Assembly (NCBI RefSeq): GCF_017313265.1
Contig: NZ_JAFLQZ010000018.1
Coordinates: 1-64,000, forward strand
Reading direction: 5' to 3'
From: Hymenobacter telluris
GTDB taxonomy: Bacteria > Bacteroidota > Bacteroidia > Cytophagales > Hymenobacteraceae
Length of the DNA stretch: 64,000 nt
The notes beneath the pieces were generated by a model. It saw nothing but the letters and a program-made list of their open reading frames with translations. It was not told the origin of the DNA and did no database searches. This document shows, one piece after another, positions 53,429-62,236 of the stretch. The position numbers and the translations under genes were made by a program. Position 1 is the first letter of the stretch. Every line of letters begins with the position of its first letter.

Positions 53429-54043
53429 CTACGCTTCTGCGGGCAGCAGATTCTTGCGGCGCAACATCGACTCGAACAGCTTCTGGTCGTTGGGCGAGTT
53501 GAATACCTTGAATGGTACGTGCAGAAACATGGGCGTCTCGAAGGTACGGGCCACCCAGGCTTTCCAGCCGGTTACTTCGGCCGGCACGTCCTGGTTGCGG
53601 AACCACAGCAAGTAACCATCCGGCTCCCGCTGTACCCGGCCAATCATTTCCCAGTTCACGCCCATTCCGCGGCCTTCCTTCTCGTTCTGCATCAGCCCAA
53701 TCTGGCGCTGATCAATTACGTAGCTCATGCGCTCGAACAGCGGCTTGGTTTGCTCTACCTGCGTGACGGCCGTAATCTGTGAGGAGCGCAGCAGCACGTA
53801 CAACAAAGTGAGCACCAGCCCGGAAGTCAGCCACCACCACGACGGCCAGATAACCGCAGGCAGCACGCCTACCACAAACGGAATAACAGCAAACCACCAC
53901 TCTTTGCGCCACACGTAGCCCATGGCCACGCGGGTGTAGAGGTTGGAATCGAGTTGGTGTTTTTTGGTGCGAATGGCGAGCGGTGAGCCGACCTGAGCCT
54001 GCTGTTGCTGCCGGTAGCCGCCACGCTGATTGGGTTGTTGCAT
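53429..54043 (-). CDS. YcxB-like membrane protein
   Basis: Protein of 204 residues. Two membrane helices (about 51-66 and 68-87), then a globular C-terminus: VIDQRQIGLMQNE, WEMIGRVQREPDGYLLWF and VFNSPNDQKLFESML, as in the YcxB family. Role unknown. Inner membrane. Confidence 0.75.
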   Translation of the reverse strand: MQQPNQRGGYRQQQQAQVGSPLAIRTKKHQLDSNLYTRVAMGYVWRKEWWFAVIPFVVGVLPAVIWPSWWWLTSGLVLTLLYVLLRSSQITAVTQVEQTKPLFERMSYVIDQRQIGLMQNEKEGRGMGVNWEMIGRVQREPDGYLLWFRNQDVPAEVTGWKAWVARTFETPMFLHVPFKVFNSPNDQKLFESMLRRKNLLPAEA

Positions 54044-54045
54044 CG

Positions 54046-54168
54046 GTTGATGTGCTAATTTTTGATGTGTTGATGTGCTGATGAAGGACGTGCTGCTTAT
54101 GATGACTACCTAACGGCGCTACTGAATAGATAATCAGCACATCAACACATCAAAAATTAGCACATCAA
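54046..54168. repeat. Inverted repeat of TTGATGTGCT-type words
   Basis: Arms 54046-54082 and 54133-54168 are complementary along about 36 bases. The arm contains TTGATGTGCTAATTTT. It fills the gap between two minus-strand genes and overlaps the nadC stop region. Confidence 0.85.
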
Positions 54169-55025
54169 TACGCTTTCAAACTTAAATCGAGGCTCTTGGT
54201 GGAGTGTGTGAGAGCCCCAACGGAAATAAAATCGACGCCCGTAGCGGCTACTTCAGCAATGGTATGCTCGGTGATGCCGCCGCTGGCCTCGGTAGAGAAA
54301 CGCCCATTGATGAGCTGCACCGCCTCGCGCAGCAAGGTAGGTGCCATGTTATCGAGCATGATGCGTTGGATACCGCCTGTGTCCAGCGCTTCCTGCACTT
54401 CGGCCAGGCTGCGGGTTTCCACCTCAATCGGCAATTCCCGGCCGGTTTTCTTTAGGTATGCCTGCGTGGCTTCAATGGCTTCACGGATGCCACCGGCGTA
54501 GTCTACGTGGTTGTCTTTGAGAATAATCTGGTCGAAGAGGCCGTAGCGGTGGTTTACGCCGCCGCCAATCAGCACGGCCCACTTCTCGCAAATCCGGAAG
54601 TTGGGCGTAGTTTTGCGGGTATCAAGCAGGCGGGCCTTAGTGCCAGCCAGCAGCGTGTTCAGGTAGGCCGTGTGGGTGGCAATACCGCTCATGCGCTGCA
54701 TGCAGTTGAGGACCAGCCGCTCTGCCGTCAGAATGCTTTGGGCCCGGCCTTCCACGTTCAGCACAATGTCGCCGTGTTTCACGCGGGCACCATCGGCCAG
54801 GAGCTGCTCTACACGCAGGCTAGGGTCAACTTCCCGGAAAATCAGATGCGCCAACTCCACCCCCGCCAGCACACCTTCGTCTTTTACCAGCAGCCGAGCC
54901 CGGTTTTGAGCATCGGCGGGCACGGAGGCCAGGGAAGAATGGTCGCCGTCGCCTACATCTTCAGCTAGCGCTGTACGGATGAAGGTCGATAGGGCTTCGG
55001 GGGTGAGGTAGGAGGTGTTTTGCAC
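54165..55025 (-). CDS. nadC: Nicotinate-nucleotide pyrophosphorylase (carboxylating)
   Basis: Enzyme of 286 residues converting quinolinate and PRPP to nicotinate mononucleotide, CO2 and PPi in de novo NAD synthesis. A GTG at 55025 is the best start: TACTTTTG ends 4 bases upstream and longer frames lack family sequence. Conserved blocks: EDVGDGDHSS, LNCMQRMSGIATHT, ARLLDTRKTTPNFR, GGGVNHRYGLFDQIILKDNHVD and EVETRSLAE. Usual length. Confidence 0.94.
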   Translation of the reverse strand: MQNTSYLTPEALSTFIRTALAEDVGDGDHSSLASVPADAQNRARLLVKDEGVLAGVELAHLIFREVDPSLRVEQLLADGARVKHGDIVLNVEGRAQSILTAERLVLNCMQRMSGIATHTAYLNTLLAGTKARLLDTRKTTPNFRICEKWAVLIGGGVNHRYGLFDQIILKDNHVDYAGGIREAIEATQAYLKKTGRELPIEVETRSLAEVQEALDTGGIQRIMLDNMAPTLLREAVQLINGRFSTEASGGITEHTIAEVAATGVDFISVGALTHSTKSLDLSLKAY

Positions 55026-55029
55026 GGTG

Positions 55030-55037
55030 CAAAAGTA
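55030..55037 (-). promoter_or_regulatory. Candidate nadC promoter, near-leaderless
   Basis: TACTTTTG in reverse orientation, 4 bases before the GTG start. Initiation would fall on or next to the start codon. Confidence 0.55.
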
Positions 55038-55134
55038 GTGAAAAAAGCCCCTTCTTCGGCGCAACTCCCTATCAGTACTATAGGTAGGTAGTAGCAAGCC
55101 AGCAGTTGGTATCTGCAGCGCCGTTCTGCACAAA

Positions 55135-55164
55135 AAAACCCTGACGGCCGGCCGTCAGGGTTTT
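55135..55164. terminator. Palindromic terminator
   Basis: AAAACCCTGACGGCC is followed by its complement ending in TTTT. It lies past the DUF4783 stop at 55200. Confidence 0.9.
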
Positions 55165-55199
55165 CAGGTAAGTGAAATCTCGAAGTATTTACCTCTGAG

Positions 55200-55598
55200 T
55201 TATTCCTTGGTGAACTCCATATTATCAATGCGGAGAGCACCGTTGGTATTTTTCATCTTCACAAACACGCGGTACGAACCGGCTTTGCTGCGGTACTTGC
55301 CCACTGCGTACGGAATACCGCCGGGGCTGGCTCCCTGGTGTACTATCTCGAAGTTGGCGGGCGAAGTCTTGGAGAAGAAGTCCTTCATCACAAATTCGGC
55401 CTGCGTGGCGCTGTAGCTTTGCCGGTCGCCGTCGATGCTGATTTCAACGGTAGGGCCGAAATACTGCGATAATTCACGGGAAGAGGAATTGCGTAGCGCA
55501 TTGCTCACCGAGCTAAATGCGTCGCCCTGGGCCTGAGTTGCCGCTGCCGAAAATAGTAGCCACACAAATACGAAGGCCCGAAAAAGAATGCGTTTCAT
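55200..55598 (-). CDS. DUF4783 protein, exported
   Basis: Protein of 132 residues; signal peptide 1-23 (VFVWLLFSAAATQAQ). NTF2-like DUF4783 fold: FSSVSNALRNSSSRELSQYF, VEISIDGDRQSYSATQAEFV, FEIVHQGASPGGIPYAVGKY. The family is usually next to nadC in Bacteroidota, as here. Function unknown. Confidence 0.88.
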   Translation of the reverse strand: MKRILFRAFVFVWLLFSAAATQAQGDAFSSVSNALRNSSSRELSQYFGPTVEISIDGDRQSYSATQAEFVMKDFFSKTSPANFEIVHQGASPGGIPYAVGKYRSKAGSYRVFVKMKNTNGALRIDNMEFTKE

Positions 55599-55710
55599 CT
55601 TAGAGTATAGATTGCTTCATGCAGCGAGCTAAAATTATGCCAACCATGCGTACGTAGCCGAAAGCCCCGAGGTTATTTTCAGCGCAGCCAGCCAAGATAA
55701 GAAAATGTGG

Positions 55711-55738
55711 TTGGTCCGGTGCTAGCCGCCTATCTTTG
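55711..55738 (+). promoter_or_regulatory. gpmI promoter, near-leaderless
   Basis: TTG at 55711-55713 and TATCTTTG at 55731-55738, spacing 17. The ATG at 55744 lies 5 bases beyond, so the message should start almost at the initiation codon. Confidence 0.7.
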
Positions 55739-55743
55739 CAGCC

Positions 55744-57291
55744 ATGAATAAGCAGGTACTGTTGGTGATTCTGGATGGCTGGGGACTAGCCAGAAACAAG
55801 GAAGTTTCAGCGGTTGACAAAGCGCAGACTCCTTTCGTTGATTCGTTGTTTCAGCGCTTTCCGCACAGCAAGCTCCAAGCTTCCGGCGAAGCAGTAGGCC
55901 TCCCCGACGGGCAAATGGGCAACTCCGAGGTAGGCCACATGAACATTGGGGCCGGCCGCGTGGTGTACCAAGAGTTGGTTCGCATCAACAAAGCCATCCG
56001 GGAACGGAAGCTAGGCTCTGTGCCAGCTCTGGAAAAAGCCTTCGAATACGCCCGCACCAGCGGCCGTAATGTGCATTTCATGGGCCTGCTTTCTGATGGC
56101 GGCGTGCATTCGCACATCGAGCACCTGAAAGCGCTGTGCACCCTAGCTCATGATGCCGACGTGCACAAAGTGTTCATTCATGCCTTCACCGATGGCCGCG
56201 ACACCGACCCCAAGGGCGGCGTGGCGTACGTGAATGACTTAGAGCAGCACTTGCAGCGCGGCGCCAGCGGCAAAATTGCTTCCATTGTGGGCCGCTACTA
56301 CGCCATGGACCGCGACAACCGCTGGGAACGGGTGAAAGTTGCGTATGACTTGCTGGTGAACGGCAAAGGCACGCCTTCGCAGAACCTCATCCAAAGCATG
56401 CAGGATTCCTACAAGGAGGGCGTGACGGATGAGTTCATGAAGCCCATTGTAAAAGTAGGCGCCGACGGTTTGCCGCTGGCTACCATTCAGGAGGGCGACG
56501 TGGTGCTGTGCTTCAACTTCCGCACCGACCGGGGCCGCGAAATCACGCAGGCCCTCACGCAGCAGGATTTCAACGCCTTCCAGATGCACCGGCTGAACCT
56601 GCACTACCTCACCATGACCAACTACGACGCCACGTTTGTGGGCGTCACCCCGATTTTCGAGAAAGACAACCTTGAAAATACCTTGGGTGCGGTGCTGGAA
56701 GCGAATCATAAAAAGCAGATTCGCATTGCCGAAACCGAGAAATATCCGCACGTAACGTTCTTCTTCTCGGGTGGCCGGGAGAAAGAGTTTGAGGGCGAAA
56801 CCCGCCTGATGCGCCCGTCGCCGAAAGTAGCCACCTACGACCTGCAACCCGAAATGAGTGCCGCCGACCTGCGCGACGCCTTGGTACCGGAGCTGCAAGC
56901 CAAGTCGGCCGACTTTGTGGTGCTCAATTTCGCCAACCCCGACATGGTGGGCCACACCGGCGTGTTTGAGGCCGTAGTGAAAGCCGTGGAAACCGTGGAT
57001 GCCTGCGCCAAAGCCGTAGTAGAAGCCGCCCTGGCCAGCAACTATGCCTGCATCATCATTGCCGACCACGGCAACGCCGAGTTCATGGTTAATCCGGATG
57101 GCTCGCCCAACACGGCACACACCACCAACCTGGTGCCCTGCATCTTGGCCGACAACGACTACCACGGTACCCTCACCGATGGCAAGCTCGGCGACATTGC
57201 CCCTACCGTACTGGCGCTGATGGGCCTGCCTCAACCCGCCGACATGACCGGCGTGAGCTTGCTGCAACCCGCCACTACCCCGAATGCGTAA
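55744..57291 (+). CDS. gpmI: 2,3-bisphosphoglycerate-independent phosphoglycerate mutase
   Basis: Glycolytic enzyme of 515 residues that interconverts 3- and 2-phosphoglycerate using two Mn ions. The phosphatase domain has the nucleophile S61 in MGNSEVGHMNIG, with the transferase domain inserted at about 75-310. Metal ligands appear in VILDGWG, NFANPDMVGHTG and IIADHGNAE. Length is normal. The last 8 bases overlap the next gene. Confidence 0.97.
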   Translation: MNKQVLLVILDGWGLARNKEVSAVDKAQTPFVDSLFQRFPHSKLQASGEAVGLPDGQMGNSEVGHMNIGAGRVVYQELVRINKAIRERKLGSVPALEKAFEYARTSGRNVHFMGLLSDGGVHSHIEHLKALCTLAHDADVHKVFIHAFTDGRDTDPKGGVAYVNDLEQHLQRGASGKIASIVGRYYAMDRDNRWERVKVAYDLLVNGKGTPSQNLIQSMQDSYKEGVTDEFMKPIVKVGADGLPLATIQEGDVVLCFNFRTDRGREITQALTQQDFNAFQMHRLNLHYLTMTNYDATFVGVTPIFEKDNLENTLGAVLEANHKKQIRIAETEKYPHVTFFFSGGREKEFEGETRLMRPSPKVATYDLQPEMSAADLRDALVPELQAKSADFVVLNFANPDMVGHTGVFEAVVKAVETVDACAKAVVEAALASNYACIIIADHGNAEFMVNPDGSPNTAHTTNLVPCILADNDYHGTLTDGKLGDIAPTVLALMGLPQPADMTGVSLLQPATTPNA

Positions 57292-57871
57292 GGGCTCCTG
57301 GCTGCTACCGGTGGCACTCCTACTTGCGGCCTGCGGCTCGGAAGATGCGTCGGTGCGCCCGGCGGCTAACCGCAAGCCCAACTACTTCGATGTAAAGGGC
57401 TTGCTGGACACGCAGATAGCAGAACTCAACCGCCGGCAGCCCGCAGTGGAAAAGCAAGTGCGACTACGCAACGGCAAGATAGAAACCACCCGCGTAGCTA
57501 AAACCGACTGGAACAAAGAGCTACAGGTTTTCTACCAGGCCGACATCAACAAGCCAGCTTTGCGCGGGGCGTATTCGGAAACAGATTCTGCCGCTGGCCA
57601 ACCCGATGGCGTAAAGGTGTACAAGCTTGTGGCTCCTGACGCCAAAGCGCCGGTTGTTTCGTTGGCGGTGAATACACCTGGGGCCGTACCGAGCACCGCA
57701 CAGGAGTTAACCGCCATTGTTCGGCAAGACAACGCCTTGTTCTACAGCGAAAAACGTTTGCGTCTGCGTACGCAAAGTGGTGCTCTAAAAGAATACGAAG
57801 TGCAGGGAGTTCAGAAGCTGATTATGTTCGATACGGTGTATTACACCGTCCGGACACGGGTGCTGGACTGA
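57284..57871 (+). CDS. Lipoprotein of unknown function
   Basis: Protein of 195 residues with lipobox LLLAACGS. Starts inside the gpmI end, so it is translationally linked. Predicted beta-rich mature domain (PVVSLAVNTPGAVPSTA). No known family. It may serve cell envelope upkeep. Confidence 0.7.
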   Translation: MRKGSWLLPVALLLAACGSEDASVRPAANRKPNYFDVKGLLDTQIAELNRRQPAVEKQVRLRNGKIETTRVAKTDWNKELQVFYQADINKPALRGAYSETDSAAGQPDGVKVYKLVAPDAKAPVVSLAVNTPGAVPSTAQELTAIVRQDNALFYSEKRLRLRTQSGALKEYEVQGVQKLIMFDTVYYTVRTRVLD

Positions 57872-57886
57872 GACGACAATAGCTGT

Positions 57887-58459
57887 TTAGTCCCAATAGG
57901 GCTGCACGCGGGCTTGGCTGGGCTGCCCGGCCGTAAACGTGGCCGATATGGTATTGGCCCGCTCGGTGTCGCGGAGGCGGAGCTGGCCACAGGGCCCGCC
58001 ACTTTGCCGCGCCGACTCATTAAGCGTGGCGCGCAGGCGCTGACCGTATGCTGGTTGGAAGTTGGTGATGACAGCTTGCCGAAGCAAATCCTTATCTGGA
58101 GTGCGGTAGAACTCGAAAGAGTTGCCTTGGTGGCTAACCATCAGAATGGTGTCCATCTGGTTGGCTTCGTGCAAGTTAGCAAAGGGCTTGCGGCTCAGCA
58201 CTTTGGCCCCAGTACGCAGCAGCTCTTCCACTGTAGGTTCCGTCCCGAACGGCTGCCCGGCCAGCGTATCGTTGATGAGTGTGCAGGCAGCTTTAGGAGC
58301 TACGGGCTGAGGCGCGGCGGCCGGAGCCGGCTGCGGCTTAGCGGGCTTGGTTTGGGTGACAACGGGGGGCTGCCTGGCCTCGCAACTTGCTAAGCCTGAT
58401 GCTCCGCATAGGTACAGTGCCAGCAGGAGCTTACGGGAAGATAACAAAGCCACTTCCAT
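57887..58459 (-). CDS. Lipoprotein with Pro/Ala linker
   Basis: Protein of 190 residues from ATG 58459; lipobox SGLASC. A Pro/Ala-rich linker (KPQPAPAAAPQPVAPK) precedes a globular part with Cys residues. No family recognised. Confidence 0.65.
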   Translation of the reverse strand: MEVALLSSRKLLLALYLCGASGLASCEARQPPVVTQTKPAKPQPAPAAAPQPVAPKAACTLINDTLAGQPFGTEPTVEELLRTGAKVLSRKPFANLHEANQMDTILMVSHQGNSFEFYRTPDKDLLRQAVITNFQPAYGQRLRATLNESARQSGGPCGQLRLRDTERANTISATFTAGQPSQARVQPYWD

Positions 58460-58568
58460 AGACCTAAAATATGAAGGTATGATCATCAGCCCTTCATACG
58501 GAAACCAAGAGCAGTTAGGCTTGGCAACCGGAAATTTATACCACCTAGCTAAAGAAATATTCCGGAGC

Positions 58569-58994
58569 CTATTCGGTGCCCATGAGCGTAGCCACCACCC
58601 AGCGGCGGCCACCGTCGTTGCGGTGCTCACCCAGGTAAATCCCCTGCCAGGTACCCAGCGCTAACTCGCCTTTGGTAATAGGCAAACTCACGGCGTGGCC
58701 CAGCATGGCGGCCTTTAAATGCGCAGGCATATCATCGGGGCCTTCCAAGGTGTGGCGGAAATACGGGGCGTTTTCGGGTACGGCCTGGTTGAAATAGCTC
58801 TCGAAATCGAGGCGCACGGTGGGGTCGGCGTTTTCGTTGACGCTCAGGCTGGCGGAAGTGTGCTGGATGAAAAAGTGCGCCGTGCCAATCCGAATCCGCT
58901 CTAGCTCCGGCAGCTCGGCCACCAGCAGGTCGGTAACGAGGTGGAAGCCCCGCCGCACGGCCGGCAGGCGCAAACGCTTCTGAAAGTATAGCAT
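58569..58994 (-). CDS. YjbQ/UPF0047 protein (secondary thiamine-phosphate synthase family)
   Basis: Protein of 141 residues. Motifs: FFIQHTSASLSVNENADPT, YRHTLEGPDDMPAHLKAAML and GTWQGIYLGEHRNDG, which hold the family's His residues. YjbQ members show weak thiamine-phosphate synthase activity; the true role is unclear. Cytoplasmic. Next gene is 4 bases away on the same strand. Confidence 0.92.
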   Translation of the reverse strand: MLYFQKRLRLPAVRRGFHLVTDLLVAELPELERIRIGTAHFFIQHTSASLSVNENADPTVRLDFESYFNQAVPENAPYFRHTLEGPDDMPAHLKAAMLGHAVSLPITKGELALGTWQGIYLGEHRNDGGRRWVVATLMGTE

Positions 58995-58998
58995 GGGC

Positions 58999-60513
58999 TT
59001 AAGGGTTTACCCGCTCATACGCACCCAAATCCGGCGCCGACGTGTTTCGCACTTTATATAGCAGGTCGCGCGGTACCTGGGCGTTGTAGAGGCCCTTGTT
59101 GCTGGCCGGGGAAAGCGTGTCGAGGCGGTAGTCGTACCGGTCGCCGAAGTTCTCGGGGGAGCGTTTGAACTTAGGGTTGACGTTGAGTTGGTTGCCGTTG
59201 TTGTTGAAACCGAGCTTACTACCGGCGTCGGTGGCGGCCTTGTAATCGTCGGTCCGCAGGATGCTGTTGCGGATAATCAGGTTGGGCCGGTACTGGTCGC
59301 CGTTCTTGAAAAACAACTCGTTGGCAATGGAGCCCCACACAATGGAATTGTTGATGGTGACGCGGGTAATGTTGGGCTGCGCTGCCTGCGCCGTAACGAT
59401 TTCGTTGGTGAAGCTCAAAGCGGCCGACTTGCGCTGAAACTGCGGCGTGTAGTTGGCCACAGTGCAGTAGTTCAAATCATAGGTGCCGCCGTAGGCCGCT
59501 ATAGCGTACTCGCCGCAGTTGGTAAACAGACAGTTACGCAAATCAAAGTCGCCGGAGAAACTCAGGACGCCGGCCCCATCAAACCCCTCTCCACCACTGG
59601 CGAAGGTGAGGGCCGCCCCGGAAATGTTGCGCAGAATGGTATGCTCGGCCGTGACCTTGGGGTGCGGACCATTGAGCGGGTTATAAATCAGTAAGCCAAA
59701 ACCGGCATTCTTGATTTCGGTGAAGCGCACCACGTTGTTGGTACTGCTGCCGGCCGCAAACTGAATACCCCGCCACTGCCCCGGCGTATCGGCGTACGAG
59801 GCCTCCAGCCGGTCGCCCTGAAAGCGCACGAACGTGGCGGTATCGTTGGGTGTCAGCTCCGTGGCGGGATTAATGCCCTCGTTGATGCTGAGCCGCCCTT
59901 GCACCAGCATACCCGACCCCGCGTGCGAGTAGATGCGCGTGCCCGGCTGGATACGCAGCGTCACGCCAGGGTCCACGACCACAAAGCCGTAGATGACGTG
60001 GGGGCGGTTTTTCAGCCAGGTGGTATTGCGGGTGATATGCTCTTCAACGCCGTGGAAATAAGCGTTTTGCCCGTAGGCTACCAGCTTCACCTGCTGCTCG
60101 TTGCCATTGGTACGGAACCGCAATTCATCGTCTACCAGAAACGGCTTGTTCACGGTAGCACTCGGGCCCAGCACGGCTTTCACCAGAACCAACAGGCTGT
60201 CTTTCCCCCTGATTTCAAGGTTATTAGCGGCTTTCGTTTCGTCGCCGTTGATAATGAGCGAGTACGTGCCGGGGTTGTTGTCAGCCAGTTGAACCTGCTC
60301 TACCCGCACCGCGCGGTTGTTGCGGTTGTACACCCACAGGCGCTTGCTCACGGTACCCACCTGCGCGAAAACCGTGTCAAACAGCACGGTATCGGCTGAG
60401 AATTCCAGCTGGGCGCTACTATCGGTGGTGAGGATGTCTTCCTTCGGCTCGCAGCCCGGCAATAGGCACAGCAACGCCGAAAAAACCAGCAGCAACGGGA
60501 GTAGAAAGCGCAT
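58999..60513 (-). CDS. Large lipoprotein with right-handed beta-helix character
   Basis: Protein of 504 residues with lipobox LCLLPGC. First 150 residues hold a beta-sandwich-like domain (RLWVYNRNNRAVRVEQVQL), followed by repeats that look like parallel beta-helix (GVTLRIQPGTRIYSHAGSG, ILRNISGAALTFASG, NITRVTINNSIVWG). It is a conserved type in Bacteroidota of unknown function. Outer membrane anchoring is likely. Confidence 0.8.
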   Translation of the reverse strand: MRFLLPLLLVFSALLCLLPGCEPKEDILTTDSSAQLEFSADTVLFDTVFAQVGTVSKRLWVYNRNNRAVRVEQVQLADNNPGTYSLIINGDETKAANNLEIRGKDSLLVLVKAVLGPSATVNKPFLVDDELRFRTNGNEQQVKLVAYGQNAYFHGVEEHITRNTTWLKNRPHVIYGFVVVDPGVTLRIQPGTRIYSHAGSGMLVQGRLSINEGINPATELTPNDTATFVRFQGDRLEASYADTPGQWRGIQFAAGSSTNNVVRFTEIKNAGFGLLIYNPLNGPHPKVTAEHTILRNISGAALTFASGGEGFDGAGVLSFSGDFDLRNCLFTNCGEYAIAAYGGTYDLNYCTVANYTPQFQRKSAALSFTNEIVTAQAAQPNITRVTINNSIVWGSIANELFFKNGDQYRPNLIIRNSILRTDDYKAATDAGSKLGFNNNGNQLNVNPKFKRSPENFGDRYDYRLDTLSPASNKGLYNAQVPRDLLYKVRNTSAPDLGAYERVNP

Positions 60514-60557
60514 AATGACAATTAAACTGGTCTAACCAAATACCTCTACAATAGAAC

Positions 60558-60646
60558 GGTCATGCTGAGCTTGTCGAAGCATCTCTACCGCGCTAGTATA
60601 TGGTTTACTTTGGCGGCAGAGATGCTTCGACAAGCTCAGCATGACC
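60558..60646. repeat. REP-like inverted repeat, 29-bp arms
   Basis: Arms 60558-60586 and 60618-60646 are complementary and contain CATGCTGAGCTTGTCGAAGC; same family as 23572. Confidence 0.9.
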
Positions 60647-60687
60647 ATTTAATTGTCGTTATGATAAACGGATGTTGAGCTTCGTTA

Positions 60688-61758
60688 TTACGATACGCCT
60701 TCCTTCAGACGCTCAGCGCTTTCGGCGAGGCGCAGCTGCTCCACAAAGTCGTCGATGTTGCCTTCCATCACGCTGGCCAGGTTGTACACCGTGAAGCCGA
60801 TGCGGTGGTCGGTTACGCGGCCCTGGGGGTAGTTGTAGGTCCGGATTTTGTCGGACCGGTCGCCGCCGCCAATCATGCTCTTGCGAGCCGCACCTTCCAC
60901 TTCGTTTTTCTTGGCCAGCTCAATTTCATAGAGGCGCGAGCGAAGCACTTGCAGGGCTTTGTCGAAATTTTTGAGCTGCGACTTCTGGTCCTGGCACTGC
61001 GCCACGAGGCCCGTAGGCAAGTGCGTGAGGCGCACCGCCGAGTACGTGGTGTTTACCGACTGCCCACCGGGACCCGACGACATGAACAGGTCCTTGCGCA
61101 CGTCGTTCATGTCAATCTGCACGTCTAGTTCCTCGGCTTCCGGCATCACTACAATAGAAGCTACTGAGGTGTGAATACGGCCCTGGGTTTCGGTGGCCGG
61201 CACGCGCTGCACCCGGTGTACTCCCGACTCGAACTTGAGCTTGCCGTACACATCCTCGCCTTTCACGGCCAGGATAATTTCCTTGTAGCCGCCGGAAGTA
61301 CCCTCGGTGGCGTCAATCAAGTCCATTTTCAGGCCGTGCCGCTCGGCGTAGCGCATGTACATCCGCTGCAGGTCGCCGGCGAAAATAGCGGCTTCGTCGC
61401 CGCCCGCGCCGGCCCGGATTTCCATAATGACGTCTTTCGAGTCGTTGGGGTCTTTGGGCAGCAGCAAATCTTTAATCAGCACTTCGAGGCGCTCCTGCTC
61501 GGGGTAGAGCGTTTCCAGCTCTTCCTTTGCCATTTGGCGGAAATCCTCGTCTTTCTCGTTGGCAATGACCTCTTTGGCGTTGTCTATGTTGGCCAGCACG
61601 TTCTGGTAGGCCTTGTACTCCACCACAATCTTGTTGAGGTCTTTATATTCTTTATTGAGCGTCTTGTAGCGTTTCATGTCGCTCATGGCGTCGGGCTGCG
61701 TGAGCTGCTCTGCCACGTCGTTGAACCGCTGTTGGATGGCCTCCAGTTTGTCTAGCAT
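60688..61758 (-). CDS. prfA: Peptide chain release factor 1
   Basis: Class I release factor of 356 residues that reads UAA and UAG. GGQ motif SSGPGGQSVNTTYSAVRL near 226-243; the PAT-type anticodon motif is in VPATETQGRIHTS near 180-190. The gene is divergent to thrA. A TACCTTTG element at 61788-61795 is about 30 bases from its start. Confidence 0.97.
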   Translation of the reverse strand: MLDKLEAIQQRFNDVAEQLTQPDAMSDMKRYKTLNKEYKDLNKIVVEYKAYQNVLANIDNAKEVIANEKDEDFRQMAKEELETLYPEQERLEVLIKDLLLPKDPNDSKDVIMEIRAGAGGDEAAIFAGDLQRMYMRYAERHGLKMDLIDATEGTSGGYKEIILAVKGEDVYGKLKFESGVHRVQRVPATETQGRIHTSVASIVVMPEAEELDVQIDMNDVRKDLFMSSGPGGQSVNTTYSAVRLTHLPTGLVAQCQDQKSQLKNFDKALQVLRSRLYEIELAKKNEVEGAARKSMIGGGDRSDKIRTYNYPQGRVTDHRIGFTVYNLASVMEGNIDDFVEQLRLAESAERLKEGVS

Positions 61759-61787
61759 CTTGCCTTCAGAGAATTATAGTAGGAGTG

Positions 61788-61795
61788 CAAAGGTA
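61788..61795 (-). promoter_or_regulatory. Candidate prfA promoter element
   Basis: TACCTTTG in reverse. No good TTG partner at the usual distance. Confidence 0.4.
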
Positions 61796-61953
61796 CTGAA
61801 AACAAACACGTCCTGTGCGTGGCGGGGTTCCGTGCACAAATGGTTTCAAGCCACTTACTAAGCCAGACTTGAGAAACTGTTTGAAAAAAGACAGGCGGAT
61901 AAATAGCCGTACATTCCGATTATTCACTACTTTACGGCCAGAAGTACGCACGC

Positions 61954-62052
61954 ATGACCTTTCCTTCGGTTCCATTATTCACTAATTCCGCTCCCACCGG
62001 CGTCTGTCTGACGACCGGCACTGGCATTATTACAGGTATTACAACCCGCTAG
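61954..62052 (+). CDS. thr operon leader peptide
   Basis: Short ORF of 32 codons: begins MTFPSVPLFT and ends LTTGTGIITGITTR. It holds 9 Thr and 3 Ile, with 9 of these 12 in the last 13 residues. It lies 206 bases before thrA and ends at TAG 62050-62052, exactly at the first base of the antiterminator arm. This is the classic layout for ribosome-mediated attenuation by Thr (and Ile) tRNA levels. Confidence 0.85.
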   Translation: MTFPSVPLFTNSAPTGVCLTTGTGIITGITTR

Positions 62053-62146
62053 ACGGGCTGCGCTACCTCTCTTTCTCTTGATGTTTCGCAGCCCGTCGCC
62101 GGCCGCTTCCTTACCCGAAGCCAAGCCGGAACCGACGGGTTTTTTT
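62052..62146 (+). promoter_or_regulatory. Transcription attenuator of thrA
   Basis: Antiterminator stem: 62052-62062 (GACGGGCTGCG) with 62087-62097 (CGCAGCCCGTC). Terminator: 62092-62103 with 62125-62139, one bulge, inner GCTTC/GAAGC pairing, then seven Ts at 62140-62146. The two share 62092-62097, so they exclude each other. A ribosome stalled on Thr/Ile codons would favour the antiterminator. Confidence 0.85.
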
Positions 62147-62160
62147 GTGTCCTTTCTTGT

Positions 62161-62236
62161 TCGTTTTTCGGTGTCCGTTTTTGGTTTTTCACTGCTTGTC
62201 GAAGACGAAAAGCTAAAAACGAACACCGAAAAACGA
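62161..62236 (+). repeat. Inverted repeat with 22-bp arms in the thrA leader
   Basis: 62161-62182 (TCGTTTTTCGGTGTC...) pairs with 62215-62236 with one mismatch that is G-U in RNA. It lies between the attenuator and the thrA start 22 bases on. Role unknown. Confidence 0.75.

Noticed and set aside
53344..53432. Another full hairpin of the TTGAAT/ATTGC word type
   Set aside because: Words resemble the family, but I could not find two arms that pair well.
56239..57381. A 380-codon open frame opposite gpmI
   Set aside because: Shadow of gpmI; no family features and gpmI is certain.
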